Origin: Halotalea alkalilenta
GTDB lineage: Bacteria > Pseudomonadota > Gammaproteobacteria > Pseudomonadales > Halomonadaceae
NCBI RefSeq assembly: GCF_001648175.1
Contig: NZ_CP015243.1
Coordinates: forward strand, 2,666,001-2,730,000
Reading direction: 5' to 3'
DNA length: 64,000 bases
Part shown: positions 38,310-46,706 of the stretch, one piece after another
How the letters are laid out: the number at the start of each line of letters is the position of its first letter
How positions within the stretch are numbered: the stretch's first letter is position 1
Made by a program: the position numbers and the translations under genes
The notes under the pieces: model-generated
Seen by the model: the letters and a program-made list of their open reading frames with translations, nothing else
The model's database searches: none
Told to the model about the DNA's origin: nothing

Positions 38310-38332
38310 GGCTCAGGGTCACGCCCTGAGCC
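38310..38332. terminator. Hairpin between amidase and small orphan gene
   Basis: Perfect 9-bp stem GGCTCAGGG (38310-38318) and CCCTGAGCC (38324-38332), loop TCACG. It lies 9 bp past the amidase stop and overlaps the last codons of the convergent gene. No T tract. Confidence 0.5.
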
Positions 38333-38570
38333 GCTGAGGCTCCTCGAGCAGCACCATGGTGATCGCACGTAGTGGATTCGCATCACGGGCGCTGCGGGTA
38401 CGCCCGGTCGCGATCCACTCGCTGCCATTCCAATGCACCGAGATGTGGCGCTCGAAGGCGATCGCCATGGTGGTCTCTATCTCGTTGAGGTAATCACAGG
38501 CCGGATACATCGGTAGCTGTTCGGCCAGCGCGGCATTGAGCTCTTCGTTGGTCATCGTGGATACGCTCAT
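38319..38570 (-). CDS. Hypothetical small protein
   Basis: 83 residues, acidic in the first half. I do not recognise it with certainty. The segment DANPLRAITMVLLEE near the C-terminus recalls a short conserved block in phage NinX/DUF2591-type proteins, which is a weak resemblance only. A GGAGG-like Shine-Dalgarno (minus strand, about 38577-38582) supports the start at 38570; a second ATG five codons in is possible. It has its own hairpin at the 3' end. No signal peptide or membrane segment. Confidence 0.6.
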   Translation of the reverse strand: MSVSTMTNEELNAALAEQLPMYPACDYLNEIETTMAIAFERHISVHWNGSEWIATGRTRSARDANPLRAITMVLLEEPQRLRA

Positions 38571-38826
38571 CCCCCACCTCCTGCTCTCTTCCCTGCGAAG
38601 TGGATCCCCTCTGGCCAGTTAACGGCGAGGCCGTGGGTCGAAGGGCACCGCTCCCCGACTGAAATGAACGCCGCCCTCAAAGAGATATAGTCTGCGTCGC
38701 AGATTCGCTCCAGTTTCAAGCGTTTGTGTCACTTTGCCATGCCCCCTCGCTCGGTCGCACCGGCCGGATCCGGCATCCGTTGCTCGGGACGAATGCAAGT
38801 GAGCGGCGAGGCCGGTCGAATCAGAA

Positions 38827-39297
38827 TCAGAGCCCGAGCTCGGTGAGGCCTGGGAAGTCGTCCGGACGGGGACCGCTTCCCCAGGTGAATCGGCGCTGCG
38901 CCGGGCGTATCTCGACATCGTTGATCGAGGCTTCGCGCCGACGCATCAGGCCATCGCCATCGAATTCCCACTGCTCGTTGCCGTGGGAACGGAACCAGCG
39001 GCCATCGGCGTCGCGCCATTCATACTGGAAACGTACCGCGATGCGGTTGGCGTGGAAGGCCCATAGCTCCTTGATGAGCTTGTAGTCGAGCTCTCGCTGC
39101 CACTTGCGGGTAAGGAATTCGATGATCGCTGCACGGCCGGAGAAGAACTCGGCGCGGTTTCTCCATACGCTGTCCGGGGTATAGGCGAGCGCGACCTTTT
39201 CCGGCTCCTGCAGGTTCCAGGCATCTTCGGCCTTGCGGACCTTCAGCACAGCGCTGTCAAGATCGAAGGGCGGCAAGGGTGGTCGTTGTGATGTCAT
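38827..39297 (-). CDS. NTF2-like protein, DUF1348 family
   Basis: 156 residues. The run [39 protein letters not shown], then [19 protein letters not shown] and [14 protein letters not shown], identifies the DUF1348 branch of the SnoaL/NTF2-like fold. These are small cone-shaped proteins, often with a catalytic or ligand-binding pocket, but no activity is established for this branch. It has a good Shine-Dalgarno (GGAGCC) 8 bases before ATG 39297. It lies on the same strand as the cyanate operon, 119 bp downstream of cynS, so readthrough is possible. Confidence 0.85.
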   Translation of the reverse strand: MTSQRPPLPPFDLDSAVLKVRKAEDAWNLQEPEKVALAYTPDSVWRNRAEFFSGRAAIIEFLTRKWQRELDYKLIKELWAFHANRIAVRFQYEWRDADGRWFRSHGNEQWEFDGDGLMRRREASINDVEIRPAQRRFTWGSGPRPDDFPGLTELGL

Positions 39298-39416
39298 GAC
39301 CGGGCTCCTTCACTGGTGATGGAGGCTCGTCTTCACGAGTATGAAGCGGCTGGCGGCGCAGCGAAGGCCGCGCGCCGCCGCGGATGAAACGCGCTCGCTC
39401 GATTTTCCTTCGAGCG

Positions 39417-39905
39417 CTACTTCTCCTTGTAGCCCAGCGCGGGTGCGCCCTCCTCCGGCTGATGGTAGCGATAGGGCAGGAACTTGCCGGACATCACGAT
39501 CCTGACCCGGTCGCCTGCTTCGTTCGGCTCCCGCTCCATCGACAAATCGAAGTCGATCGCCGACATGATGCCGTCGCCGAACTCCTCGTGGATGTACTCC
39601 TTCATCGTGGGCCCGAAGACCATCATCGCCTCATGGAAACGGTAGAGCGTCGGGTCGGTCGGAGGCACGAGGCTCTGCTCTGCGCGATACGGTACCTCCC
39701 CGAGCATCTTCTCCTCGGCGGCGCTGAGGCCGAAGAGCTCGGCGGCCTTCCTCGCTTGCGGAGGCGGCAGGCGCATCTGGCCGAGCAAGGCGGTCATGAT
39801 GTAGAGCTGCGAATAGCCACCGATCGTCTCGGCGATGCTCTTCCAGCTGAGCTCGCCGTCACGCTTTGCGTCGAGGATCTTTTCGGTCAGTTCGGTGCGT
39901 TTCAC
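39417..39905 (-). CDS. cynS: Cyanate hydratase (cyanase)
   Basis: About 162 residues from a GTG start at 39905, overlapping the ATPase stop as GTGA and preceded by AAGGA. The three catalytic residues are in place: Arg89 and Glu92 (LYRFHE) and Ser115 (GIMSAIDF), equivalent to Arg96, Glu99 and Ser122 of E. coli. The N-terminal helix-turn-helix-like domain and the C-terminal YRYHQPEEG are also present. It converts cyanate and bicarbonate to CO2 and carbamate, which gives ammonia. As last gene of the ABC operon it assigns cyanate as the likely transported ligand. Confidence 0.96.
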   Translation of the reverse strand: MKRTELTEKILDAKRDGELSWKSIAETIGGYSQLYIMTALLGQMRLPPPQARKAAELFGLSAAEEKMLGEVPYRAEQSLVPPTDPTLYRFHEAMMVFGPTMKEYIHEEFGDGIMSAIDFDLSMEREPNEAGDRVRIVMSGKFLPYRYHQPEEGAPALGYKEK

Positions 39906-40927
39906 GGTGATTCGTCCTTGGTCGGGTGGGTTGAAGCCGAGTGTGATGAAGCAGCGAATTGTGAAGCGGTGCAGTCCGGTGAGCCGGGATTGCCGGGTAT
40001 CGCCGCGCCGCTGGTTGGACGAACCCTCGGCACGCTGCGCGCGTTCCACTCCCGGCCTTTGCTGAGTTCGTCATCGAAGCTCGCCGAGCGGGTGACGAGG
40101 AAATCCATCAAGTGATTGCGGATGTCGTAGTAGCCAGGCAGCCGGTGAAGGTCATGCCGGATACGCTCCCGCGGCAAGGTGTTCTCGACGATCTCGGCGA
40201 ATCTCGCCTGGGGACCGTTGGTCATCAGCACGATCCTGTCGGCAAGGTAGATCGCCTCGTCGACGTCATGGGTGATCATCATCGCCGTCTGGCCCGAGTC
40301 CAGGCAGATTCGCCTCACCTCGTCCTGAAGCGTCCCACGCGTCAGCGCGTCGAGGGCCGAGAACGGCTCGTCCATCAACAGCGTCTTCGGTTCCAGCGCC
40401 AGCGCACGGGCGATGCCGACGCGCTGTTTCATGCCTCCGGAGAGCTCAGCCGGGCGACGCAGCGCCGAGTTGGTCAGCCCGACCAGTTCGATGAAGCGCA
40501 TCGCGTGCTCGCGCACTCGCTCTCTTGGCCACTTGGGGTGGCGAGCCCCGACGGCATAGGCCACGTTGCCGAGCACCGTCATCCAAGGCAGCAGCGCATG
40601 GCCCTGAAAGATCACCGCGCGATCCAGCGAAGGCCCGGAGATCTCCTTGCCGTCGACGATCACCACCCCCGAGGAGGGCTGATCGAGACCGGCGAGGATA
40701 TTGAGCACGGTGGTCTTGCCGCAGCCGGAATGGCCGATGATGCAGACGAACTCGCCGCGGTCGATCGAAAGCCAGATATCCTCGAAGATGGTCAGCGGCG
40801 CGTCCCCCTTGCTCGGATAGCGTTTGGCGATGCCTTCGATGGAGATGAGCTTGTGGTTGGCCGACATCGGGATTTCCATTTCATCGCTGCGCTGGGTACG
40901 GGTGGGCGCTAGGGGCGGTGCGGTCAT
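39902..40927 (-). CDS. cynD: Cyanate/nitrate-type ABC transporter ATPase
   Basis: 341 residues. ABC domain with Walker A GHSGCGKTT, Q-loop VIFQGHALLPWMTV, signature LSGGMKQRVGIARAL and Walker B TLLMDEPFSALDALTR, followed by the D-loop and HDVDEAIYLADRI. The GHSGCGKTT and VDEAIYLADRI runs place it with NrtD/CynD/TauB ATPases. The last 60 or so residues after FLVTRSASFDDEL are low-complexity and absent from typical NrtD proteins. This looks like a tail extension through former intergenic sequence, since it ends in an overlap with cynS. It is 11 bp downstream of the permease. Confidence 0.92.
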   Translation of the reverse strand: MTAPPLAPTRTQRSDEMEIPMSANHKLISIEGIAKRYPSKGDAPLTIFEDIWLSIDRGEFVCIIGHSGCGKTTVLNILAGLDQPSSGVVIVDGKEISGPSLDRAVIFQGHALLPWMTVLGNVAYAVGARHPKWPRERVREHAMRFIELVGLTNSALRRPAELSGGMKQRVGIARALALEPKTLLMDEPFSALDALTRGTLQDEVRRICLDSGQTAMMITHDVDEAIYLADRIVLMTNGPQARFAEIVENTLPRERIRHDLHRLPGYYDIRNHLMDFLVTRSASFDDELSKGREWNARSVPRVRPTSGAAIPGNPGSPDCTASQFAASSHSASTHPTKDESP

Positions 40928-40937
40928 CGATTCGCCC

Positions 40938-41777
40938 TCATTCCCTGAAGGTGACGAGGCGAGTACAGACGGCGAGCAGGCGGTCGAGCAGCATACCGAT
41001 CAAACCGATCATCAGGATCGCCACGATCACATTGACGATCGACAGGTTGTTCCACTCGTTCCAGACGAAATAGCCGATACCAGTCCCACCAACGAGCATT
41101 TCCGCCGCGACGATGACCAGCCAGGCGATGCCGATGGAGATGCGCATACCGGTGAGAATCGTCGGCGCCGCCGCCGGCAGGATCACCGTGAAGGCACGCT
41201 TCAACGGCGGGATCTCCAGGGTACGGGCGACGTTGAGCCATTCCTGGCGCACATTGGCGACACCGAAGGCCGTGTTCATCAGCATCGGCCAGAGCGAGCA
41301 GATGAAGATGACGAAGATCGCCGAAGCCGATGAGTCCTGGATCGTGTAGAGCGCAAGCGGCATCCAGGCGAGTGGCGAGATCGGCTTCATGATCTGGATG
41401 AAGGGGTTGAGCGCCTTCGAGATCAGCGACGACATGCCGATCAAGAAACCGAGCGGCACAGCGACGAGCAGCGCAAGCATAAAGCCGAGCAGCACCCGGC
41501 CCAGCGAATAAGCGAGTTGAAGACCGATCCCTTTGTCGTTCGGCCCGGCATTGTAGAAGGGATCACTGAGGTGCTCCCAGAGCTTGGCGGCAAGATCGAG
41601 CGGACCCGGCATCGCCGAGGCTCCCTCGGTGACCTGCGCGCCCATGAGGGCAGCGTATTCCGGATCGAGCCCCTCTGCCCCTGCCCCACCCCGGGTGGTC
41701 AAATGCCAGACCACCAGCAGCACGGCGAGGAGAACGACGGACAGGACGCCTGCGCGGAGATTCTCGGAAGCCTTCAT
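40938..41777 (-). CDS. cynB: Cyanate/nitrate-type ABC transporter permease
   Basis: 279 residues. One N-terminal membrane segment (VLSVVLLAVLLVVWHL) precedes a periplasmic stretch of about 60 residues, then five more segments. The SLGRVLLGFMLALLVAVPLGFLIG and PISPLAWMPLALYTI motifs and the EAA loop NVARTLEIPPLKRAFTVILPAAAPTILTGMRIS are typical of NrtB/CynB/SsuC permeases. It overlaps cynA by 4 bp (ATGA), so translation is coupled. It forms the membrane channel of the cyanate importer. Confidence 0.93.
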   Translation of the reverse strand: MKASENLRAGVLSVVLLAVLLVVWHLTTRGGAGAEGLDPEYAALMGAQVTEGASAMPGPLDLAAKLWEHLSDPFYNAGPNDKGIGLQLAYSLGRVLLGFMLALLVAVPLGFLIGMSSLISKALNPFIQIMKPISPLAWMPLALYTIQDSSASAIFVIFICSLWPMLMNTAFGVANVRQEWLNVARTLEIPPLKRAFTVILPAAAPTILTGMRISIGIAWLVIVAAEMLVGGTGIGYFVWNEWNNLSIVNVIVAILMIGLIGMLLDRLLAVCTRLVTFRE

Positions 41778-43159
41778 GTGTCCCTCCGTCTGATCTCGAA
41801 CGACTCAAGGTAACCCTCGGGATCGGCTGGATCGAACTGCTTGCCCATCACCGAGAAGGTCTTGGTCGTCTGCTCCGGCGGGGTCATCCCGGATTCGGCC
41901 ATCAGCCGCTTGGCGTCGGTGGCGAGATATACCTCGCGGGCGATGCTCGCGTAGTCGACCTCACCGCGAATCTGCCCCCAGCGTTTCATCTGGGTCATGA
42001 TCCAGATCGCGAAGCTCTCCCATGGGAAAGGATCGAAATCGATCCGGGCGGAATCACGCTGGACGCTGCCGAGGCCGTCGGCGTAAGTACCGGTGAGCAC
42101 CTGTTCGACGACCGTGACCGGTTGGTTGAGGTAGCTGGTCGGTGCGATGGCCTCGGCGATTTCGCGGCGATTGTCGATGTTCGACGCATAGGCGGTCGCC
42201 TCGATGATCGCCCTGAGCAGCGCCGCGTAAGTGTTGGGTGCTTGGGTGGCGAACGCTCGGGTCGCCGTGAAGGCGCAGCAGGGATGACCGTCCCACAGCT
42301 CCTTCGACAGCATGTGGATGAAGCCGATGCCGTCGTAGACCGCGCGCTGGTTGACCGGATCCGGGGCGAGGAAGCCATCGATGTTGTCGGCGCGCAGGTT
42401 GGCGACCATGTCGGGGGGCGGCACGACTCGGATCGAGACATCGGTGTCCGGATTGAGGCCCGCTTCGGCAAGGTAGTAGCGCAGCAGGTAGTTATGCATC
42501 GAGTAGTCGAACGGCACGGCGAAGCGCATGCCCTTCCAGTCGGCGGGGTCGCGCCGCTGCTGGTGCTTCATCGCCAGGGTGATCGCCTGGCCGTTGATGT
42601 TCTCGATCGCCGGCACCACCATCGGGATGGAACTCGATCCGACGCCCATCGAGATCGCCAGCGGCATCGGCACCAGCATCTGCGAGGCGTCGTATTCACC
42701 GTTCAAGGTCATGTCGCGGATCACCGCCCAGCCGGCGGTCTTGATCACGCTGACGTCCAGCCCCTGGCGCTCGTAGAAGCCCATCGGATGGGCCATGATG
42801 ATTGGCGTGGCGCAGGTGATCGGGATGAAACCGATGTTCAGTCGGGTCTTCTCGAGCGGGCCCGTGCCCTGCGCCAGTACTTCGGAAATCATATCCACCG
42901 GCAGCAGCTGCGCGACCGCGGCGGCAGCGGTCGAGGCGCCGACGGCCTTGAGGAAGGCGCGCCGCGAGCGATCCTGAGGGAAGAGCTTGCGTATTATCGC
43001 GCTCTCGACGATTCGGGTGATCCGCGTCTCTTCACCATCGGCCACCTTGGCGGCCTCATGCCGAAGTGCCTTTTCGTGTTCGCCCTGGCTTGCATGTCCT
43101 CCGCACGAACAAGCGCCGAGACGTGTCTTCGTCTGGAAGGGATCGTCGAAAAGGCCCAT
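41774..43159 (-). CDS. cynA: Tat-exported cyanate/nitrate-type ABC binding protein (CynA/NrtA family)
   Basis: 461 residues from ATG 43159 (Shine-Dalgarno AGGAG). The N-terminus has a Cys/His-rich stretch (LGACSCGGHASQGEHE, residues 14-29) and a 35-residue charged segment before a perfect twin-arginine signal, SRRAFLKAVGAST (Arg66-Arg67). The mature protein has the NrtA-like fold: LNIGFIPITCATPIIMAHPMGFYERQG, IAPDPVNQRAV-type block FLAPDPVNQRAVYDG and WDGHPCCAFT. It binds small oxyanions; cyanase in the same operon suggests cyanate. It starts 41 bp downstream of a sigma-54 promoter. Confidence 0.93.
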   Translation of the reverse strand: MGLFDDPFQTKTRLGACSCGGHASQGEHEKALRHEAAKVADGEETRITRIVESAIIRKLFPQDRSRRAFLKAVGASTAAAAVAQLLPVDMISEVLAQGTGPLEKTRLNIGFIPITCATPIIMAHPMGFYERQGLDVSVIKTAGWAVIRDMTLNGEYDASQMLVPMPLAISMGVGSSSIPMVVPAIENINGQAITLAMKHQQRRDPADWKGMRFAVPFDYSMHNYLLRYYLAEAGLNPDTDVSIRVVPPPDMVANLRADNIDGFLAPDPVNQRAVYDGIGFIHMLSKELWDGHPCCAFTATRAFATQAPNTYAALLRAIIEATAYASNIDNRREIAEAIAPTSYLNQPVTVVEQVLTGTYADGLGSVQRDSARIDFDPFPWESFAIWIMTQMKRWGQIRGEVDYASIAREVYLATDAKRLMAESGMTPPEQTTKTFSVMGKQFDPADPEGYLESFEIRRRDT

Positions 43160-43199
43160 GGTCGGTCTGCTCCTGGATGGTCTCGTTGGCTTATCCAGA

Positions 43200-43214
43200 G
43201 CAATCGCCGTGCCA
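43200..43214 (-). promoter_or_regulatory. Sigma-54 (-24/-12) promoter of the cyn operon
   Basis: On the minus strand this reads TGGCACGGCGATTGC: TGGCAC, five bases, TTGC, an exact match to the core -24/-12 consensus. It is 41 bp upstream of the cynA start, facing the operon, and the divergent gene encodes a sigma-54 activator. Confidence 0.85.
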
Positions 43215-43410
43215 TTTCACGATTAAATATTTTATGTGTAAAAAACAATATCTTATCATCTATTCCCTACACCGTGACCGCATCCATATCGTTAAGTGAC
43301 GATTTTTCGGTTAGCGTCATTACGATAATTCGTTAATCTACGACGATGAACGAGACGCATCCCTCCCCCCTCTAAGCAATGCCGAACTCGCCGAGTTCGC
43401 CTCGCTCGCC

Positions 43411-45246
43411 ATGATCGTCGTCGATCCGACGATGGACCGGGTGCGCGGTGCCAACCCCGCGGCGGCGAAGCTGCTCGGCGTCGCCCCGGACACGATAGAG
43501 GGGCTGCGCTTCAGCCGCCTCCATCCCGGGCAGGTGCCGGCGCTGATCGTCTTCTCCGAGGCGGTGCTGACGCTTGGGCGCTACTGGACACGGACGCTGA
43601 CCCCGCGCCACGGCGCCGGCAAGGAGCTGTGCGTCGAGTATCGTGGCGACCGGGTGCCCGGCCCGGATGGCCACGACCTGCTGCTGATCACGATGATCGA
43701 TCTGCTCGAGCAGGAGCAGCATGCCAAGGACACCGAGGCGAACCGCTTCCTGACCAGCGGTATCGCCGAGTGGCTGCGTATCGACCGGATCTTTCGTGAC
43801 ATCGAACGCGAGAACCAGCTGATCCTCAAAGCGGCGGGAGAAGGCATCTATGGTGTCAACGCCGAAGGCAGGACCACCTTTCTCAATCCCGCCGCCGAGG
43901 CACTGCTCGGCTGGCCGGCGGAAGACCTCGTGGGCCGCGACATGCACACCAGCGTCCATCACCATCATGCCGATGGCCGGCACTACCACAATGGCGATTG
44001 CCCGATCTACGCGGCCTTTCGCGATGGCGCCGTGCATACCGTGGCGGATGAGGTGTTCTTCCGCCGCGACGGCTCGTCGTTCCCTGTCGAGTACACCTCC
44101 ACGCCGATCCGCAATCGAGGGGTGATCGTCGGGGCGGTGATCGTCTTTCGTGACGTGACGCTGCGTCGCGAGGGAGAGGAGCGGCTGAGGAACGCGTTGA
44201 TTGAAGTGGATCGCCTGCGTGAGCGCCTGGAACTGGAAAACGCCTATCTCCAGGAAGAGATCCGCAACGACATCGACCAGCGCGGTATCGTCGGCCAAAG
44301 CCCCGCCATCGACGCTATCTGCCAGCAGATCGAGTTGGTCGCCCCAAGTGACGCCAGCGTGCTGATCAGCGGCGAGTCCGGTACCGGCAAGGAGCTGATC
44401 GCGCGCGCCATCCATGATGCAAGCGCGCGCAGAGACCGCCCGATGATCCGGGTCAACTGCGCCGCGGTGCCGCGCGATCTGTTCGAGAGCGAGTTCTTCG
44501 GTCACGCCAAGGGCGCCTTCACCGGCGCGCTGCGCGATCGCATCGGCCGCTTCGAACTCGCCGATGGAGGAACGCTGTTCCTCGACGAGGTGGGCGAGAT
44601 CCCCCTCGAGCTCCAGGGCAAGCTGCTGCGCGTGCTCCAGGAGGGCCAGGTGGAGCGCCTCGGCGAGGCGCGAACGCGCCAGGTCGACGTACGCATCATC
44701 GCCGCGACCAACCGTGAACTCACCCGCGAGGTACGCGAAGGACGCTTCAGGGAGGATCTCTACTTTCGCCTGAACGTCTTCCCGATCCATGCGGCTCCAC
44801 TGCGCGAACGGCTGGAGGACGTACCGCTGCTGGTCGCCCACTTCCTGCAGAAACCCGGGCGCAAGGGATTCCTCGACGGGCTGAGCGTCCGCGCTGTCGA
44901 TATGGCACGACTGCAGAACTACGACTGGCCGGGCAATATCCGCGAATTGCAAAACGTGATCGAGCGAGCGGTGATCCTCGCCCGCGATGGCAAGCTGACG
45001 ATCGACCTGCCCAATGGACGGGCGATCCAGACTCCCCCGCCGACAGCACCGCCGCGCCCAACCGAGATAAGGCGCGAAAGCGATCGCCGCGCCGCTGAAC
45101 GTGCCGACATCGAAGCGGCGCTGCGCGCGGCGAATGGCAAGGTCGCAGGACCGGGCGGCGCCGCCGAGCTGCTCGGGGTGAAGCCGACCACCCTCTCCTC
45201 GCGGATCAAGACTCTGGCACTGAAACCGTGGAAGTATCGGCCCTAG
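43411..45246 (+). CDS. Sigma-54-dependent activator with PAS sensor domains (probable cyn operon regulator)
   Basis: 611 residues from ATG 43411. The open frame continues upstream to 43315 and reads plausible PAS sequence ([13 protein letters not shown]) without an ATG, GTG or TTG, so the true N-terminus is probably longer (see findings). Order: a PAS domain (about 1-100), a second PAS (134-255) with [18 protein letters not shown], and an AAA+ domain with Walker A GESGTGKE (321-328), the sigma-54 contact loop GAFTGA (368-373) and Walker [10 protein letters not shown] Fis-type helix-turn-helix ends the protein. It should activate the divergent cyn promoter from bound upstream sites. The signal sensed by the PAS domains is unknown. 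Confidence 0.92.
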   Translation: MIVVDPTMDRVRGANPAAAKLLGVAPDTIEGLRFSRLHPGQVPALIVFSEAVLTLGRYWTRTLTPRHGAGKELCVEYRGDRVPGPDGHDLLLITMIDLLEQEQHAKDTEANRFLTSGIAEWLRIDRIFRDIERENQLILKAAGEGIYGVNAEGRTTFLNPAAEALLGWPAEDLVGRDMHTSVHHHHADGRHYHNGDCPIYAAFRDGAVHTVADEVFFRRDGSSFPVEYTSTPIRNRGVIVGAVIVFRDVTLRREGEERLRNALIEVDRLRERLELENAYLQEEIRNDIDQRGIVGQSPAIDAICQQIELVAPSDASVLISGESGTGKELIARAIHDASARRDRPMIRVNCAAVPRDLFESEFFGHAKGAFTGALRDRIGRFELADGGTLFLDEVGEIPLELQGKLLRVLQEGQVERLGEARTRQVDVRIIAATNRELTREVREGRFREDLYFRLNVFPIHAAPLRERLEDVPLLVAHFLQKPGRKGFLDGLSVRAVDMARLQNYDWPGNIRELQNVIERAVILARDGKLTIDLPNGRAIQTPPPTAPPRPTEIRRESDRRAAERADIEAALRAANGKVAGPGGAAELLGVKPTTLSSRIKTLALKPWKYRP

Positions 45247-45559
45247 GCCGTGGATGAAGGCCGTCCGCGCTCGCGAACGCGGCGCTGAAAGCCAGCTCGT
45301 ACGCGAGTCCGAGGACACGAAACCCGGCCTCCCCGCCCACCGACTCCCGGTACGCGATGAACAATCAAGATAAGAAGGGTAATCTTGAATTTTAAGCCAA
45401 AACGTAATGTAAATTTAATAATACGTATTATGCGTAATGGTGACTGAGCATATAGGACTGAGGTAGACTTGATCGAGCGCAGCGTCTCCGGACCTAACTT
45501 GCTCCACCCCGCTCGCGCCGCCCCTCCCCGAAGGCATGCAGCAACGGAGATCCACCGAC
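45247..45559. other. AT-rich intergenic region upstream of kfrA
   Basis: 313 bp with no supported gene; markedly AT-rich between about 45355 and 45440. It contains a perfect 14-bp palindrome, ATAATACGTATTAT (45418-45431), inside the motif shared with the cysB upstream region. A Shine-Dalgarno for kfrA (GGAG, about 45546) lies at its end. Confidence 0.6.
45418..45436 (+). promoter_or_regulatory. Operator-like motif ATAATANNTATTATGCGTA, copy 2
   Basis: Reads ATAATACGTATTATGCGTA; its first 14 bases are a perfect palindrome. It is 124 bp upstream of the kfrA-like start. KfrA proteins bind inverted repeats upstream of their own genes, so this is a candidate autoregulatory site. Copy 1 is at 19250-19268. 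Confidence 0.5.
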
Positions 45560-46525
45560 ATGGCCCGCATCGGCATCCAGTACGAAGACGTACAGCGAGC
45601 GATCGAGACCCTGATCCAGCGAGGAGACGCGCCCAGCGTGCAGCGTATCCGCGATGTGCTCGGCACCGGCAGCTTCACCACCATCAGCGACCATCTGCGC
45701 GAATGGCGCAGCCGTCGTGAGGAAAATCGCGATACGCCGCTGCCCCAGGGCATCCCCGAGCGCCTGCAGGACGCGCTGATGGGACTGTGGCAACAAGCCC
45801 AGGAAGAGGCCTATGAAGGACTCTCCTTCTATCGTCGCCAAGCCGATGAAGGCGTCAGCGAAGCCAAGGCACAGGCCGAGCAGGCGCAGCGCTATGCCGA
45901 GGACACCCAGCAGAGGCTTGCTGCGCTGGGCGAACGACTCGACGCCACCCTCGCCCGGCTCGAGGAGAAGACCTCGGGGCTTGCTCGTACCGAAAGCGAG
46001 CTGCACCAGACCCGCGCACTGCTGGAAGAACGCGACCAGCGATTGCAGATGCGCGATACCCAGATCGCCTCGCTGAGCGAGGAGCGCGACCGGCTGGAAC
46101 GGGAGCACCACCAGGCCGTGGAAGGACTCGAACTCGCCCACCGCAAACGACTCAGCCAGGAAGAAGCCCGCCACGAAACAGCCGAGAGCCGGCTGATGCA
46201 ACTGCTCGACGCCGCACGGCATGAAAAGGCCGAGCAGGAGAAACAGAGCCGCCGGCGCATGGAGCAGTTGGAAGAAAGAATCAGTCGGCTCAGCACCCAG
46301 ATCGAAGAACAGCGCCGCGGGCTGCAGGAAGAAGAGCGCAAGCACCGTGACCTGATGCTACACGCCCAGCAGACCGATCAGCTGCTCAACGAAAGCCGTG
46401 CACACAATGACCGCCTCGCCCGCGACCTGAGCGAACGTGACAAAGAGCTGGCGCGGGTGAGAACCGAACTACGAGTGTTGCAGGAACGTGCCGCCCGGGC
46501 ACCGATTCCTCCATTCATCTACTGA
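45560..46525 (+). CDS. KfrA-like DNA-binding coiled-coil protein
   Basis: 321 residues from ATG 45560. A KfrA_N-type DNA-binding domain occupies about residues 1-110 (VQRAIETLIQRGDAPSVQRIRDVLGTGSFTTISDHLREWRSRR). The rest, about 115-310, is a long coiled coil with heptad-like Glu/Arg/Leu/Gln runs. KfrA on broad-host-range plasmids is an autorepressor and nucleoid-like partition helper; chromosomal versions are common but little studied. No parA, repA or other plasmid gene is nearby. It ends at a strong hairpin. Confidence 0.85.
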   Translation: MARIGIQYEDVQRAIETLIQRGDAPSVQRIRDVLGTGSFTTISDHLREWRSRREENRDTPLPQGIPERLQDALMGLWQQAQEEAYEGLSFYRRQADEGVSEAKAQAEQAQRYAEDTQQRLAALGERLDATLARLEEKTSGLARTESELHQTRALLEERDQRLQMRDTQIASLSEERDRLEREHHQAVEGLELAHRKRLSQEEARHETAESRLMQLLDAARHEKAEQEKQSRRRMEQLEERISRLSTQIEEQRRGLQEEERKHRDLMLHAQQTDQLLNESRAHNDRLARDLSERDKELARVRTELRVLQERAARAPIPPFIY

Positions 46526-46565
46526 GCCCTGCTCTCTTCGCTGACGCACGCACTGCCGCGATTCA

Positions 46566-46604
46566 CTCCGGGCCATTCCGCCTAACCTGCGGGATGGCCC
46601 GGAG
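46566..46604 (+). terminator. Long hairpin downstream of kfrA-like gene
   Basis: Perfect 11-bp outer arms CTCCGGGCCAT (46566-46576) and ATGGCCCGGAG (46594-46604), with an inner CCGC/GCGG pairing. It lies 41 bp past the stop. No T tract, but no gene reads into it from the plus strand. Confidence 0.6.
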
Positions 46605-46706
46605 CGACGAATGTCCGACTGACTGTCAAAGGTCGTGTTTGCGTCGGGATAGATGCCACCGAGGCTCGGGCGCTATTTCTTACTTTTACAAGATAACGGT
46701 ATAAAT

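Noticed and set aside
35480..38570. Prophage or genomic island around the tyrosine recombinase
   Set aside because: Neighbours are ordinary metabolic genes, base composition does not change, and no att repeats or tRNA were seen.
43372..45318. 648-codon minus-strand frame opposite the sigma-54 activator
   Set aside because: The plus strand encodes Walker A, GAFTGA and Fis motifs; the minus frame has no recognisable domain and is a GC shadow.
45560..46525. Integrated plasmid suggested by the KfrA-like protein
   Set aside because: No replication, partition or transfer genes nearby; chromosomal KfrA-like proteins are common.
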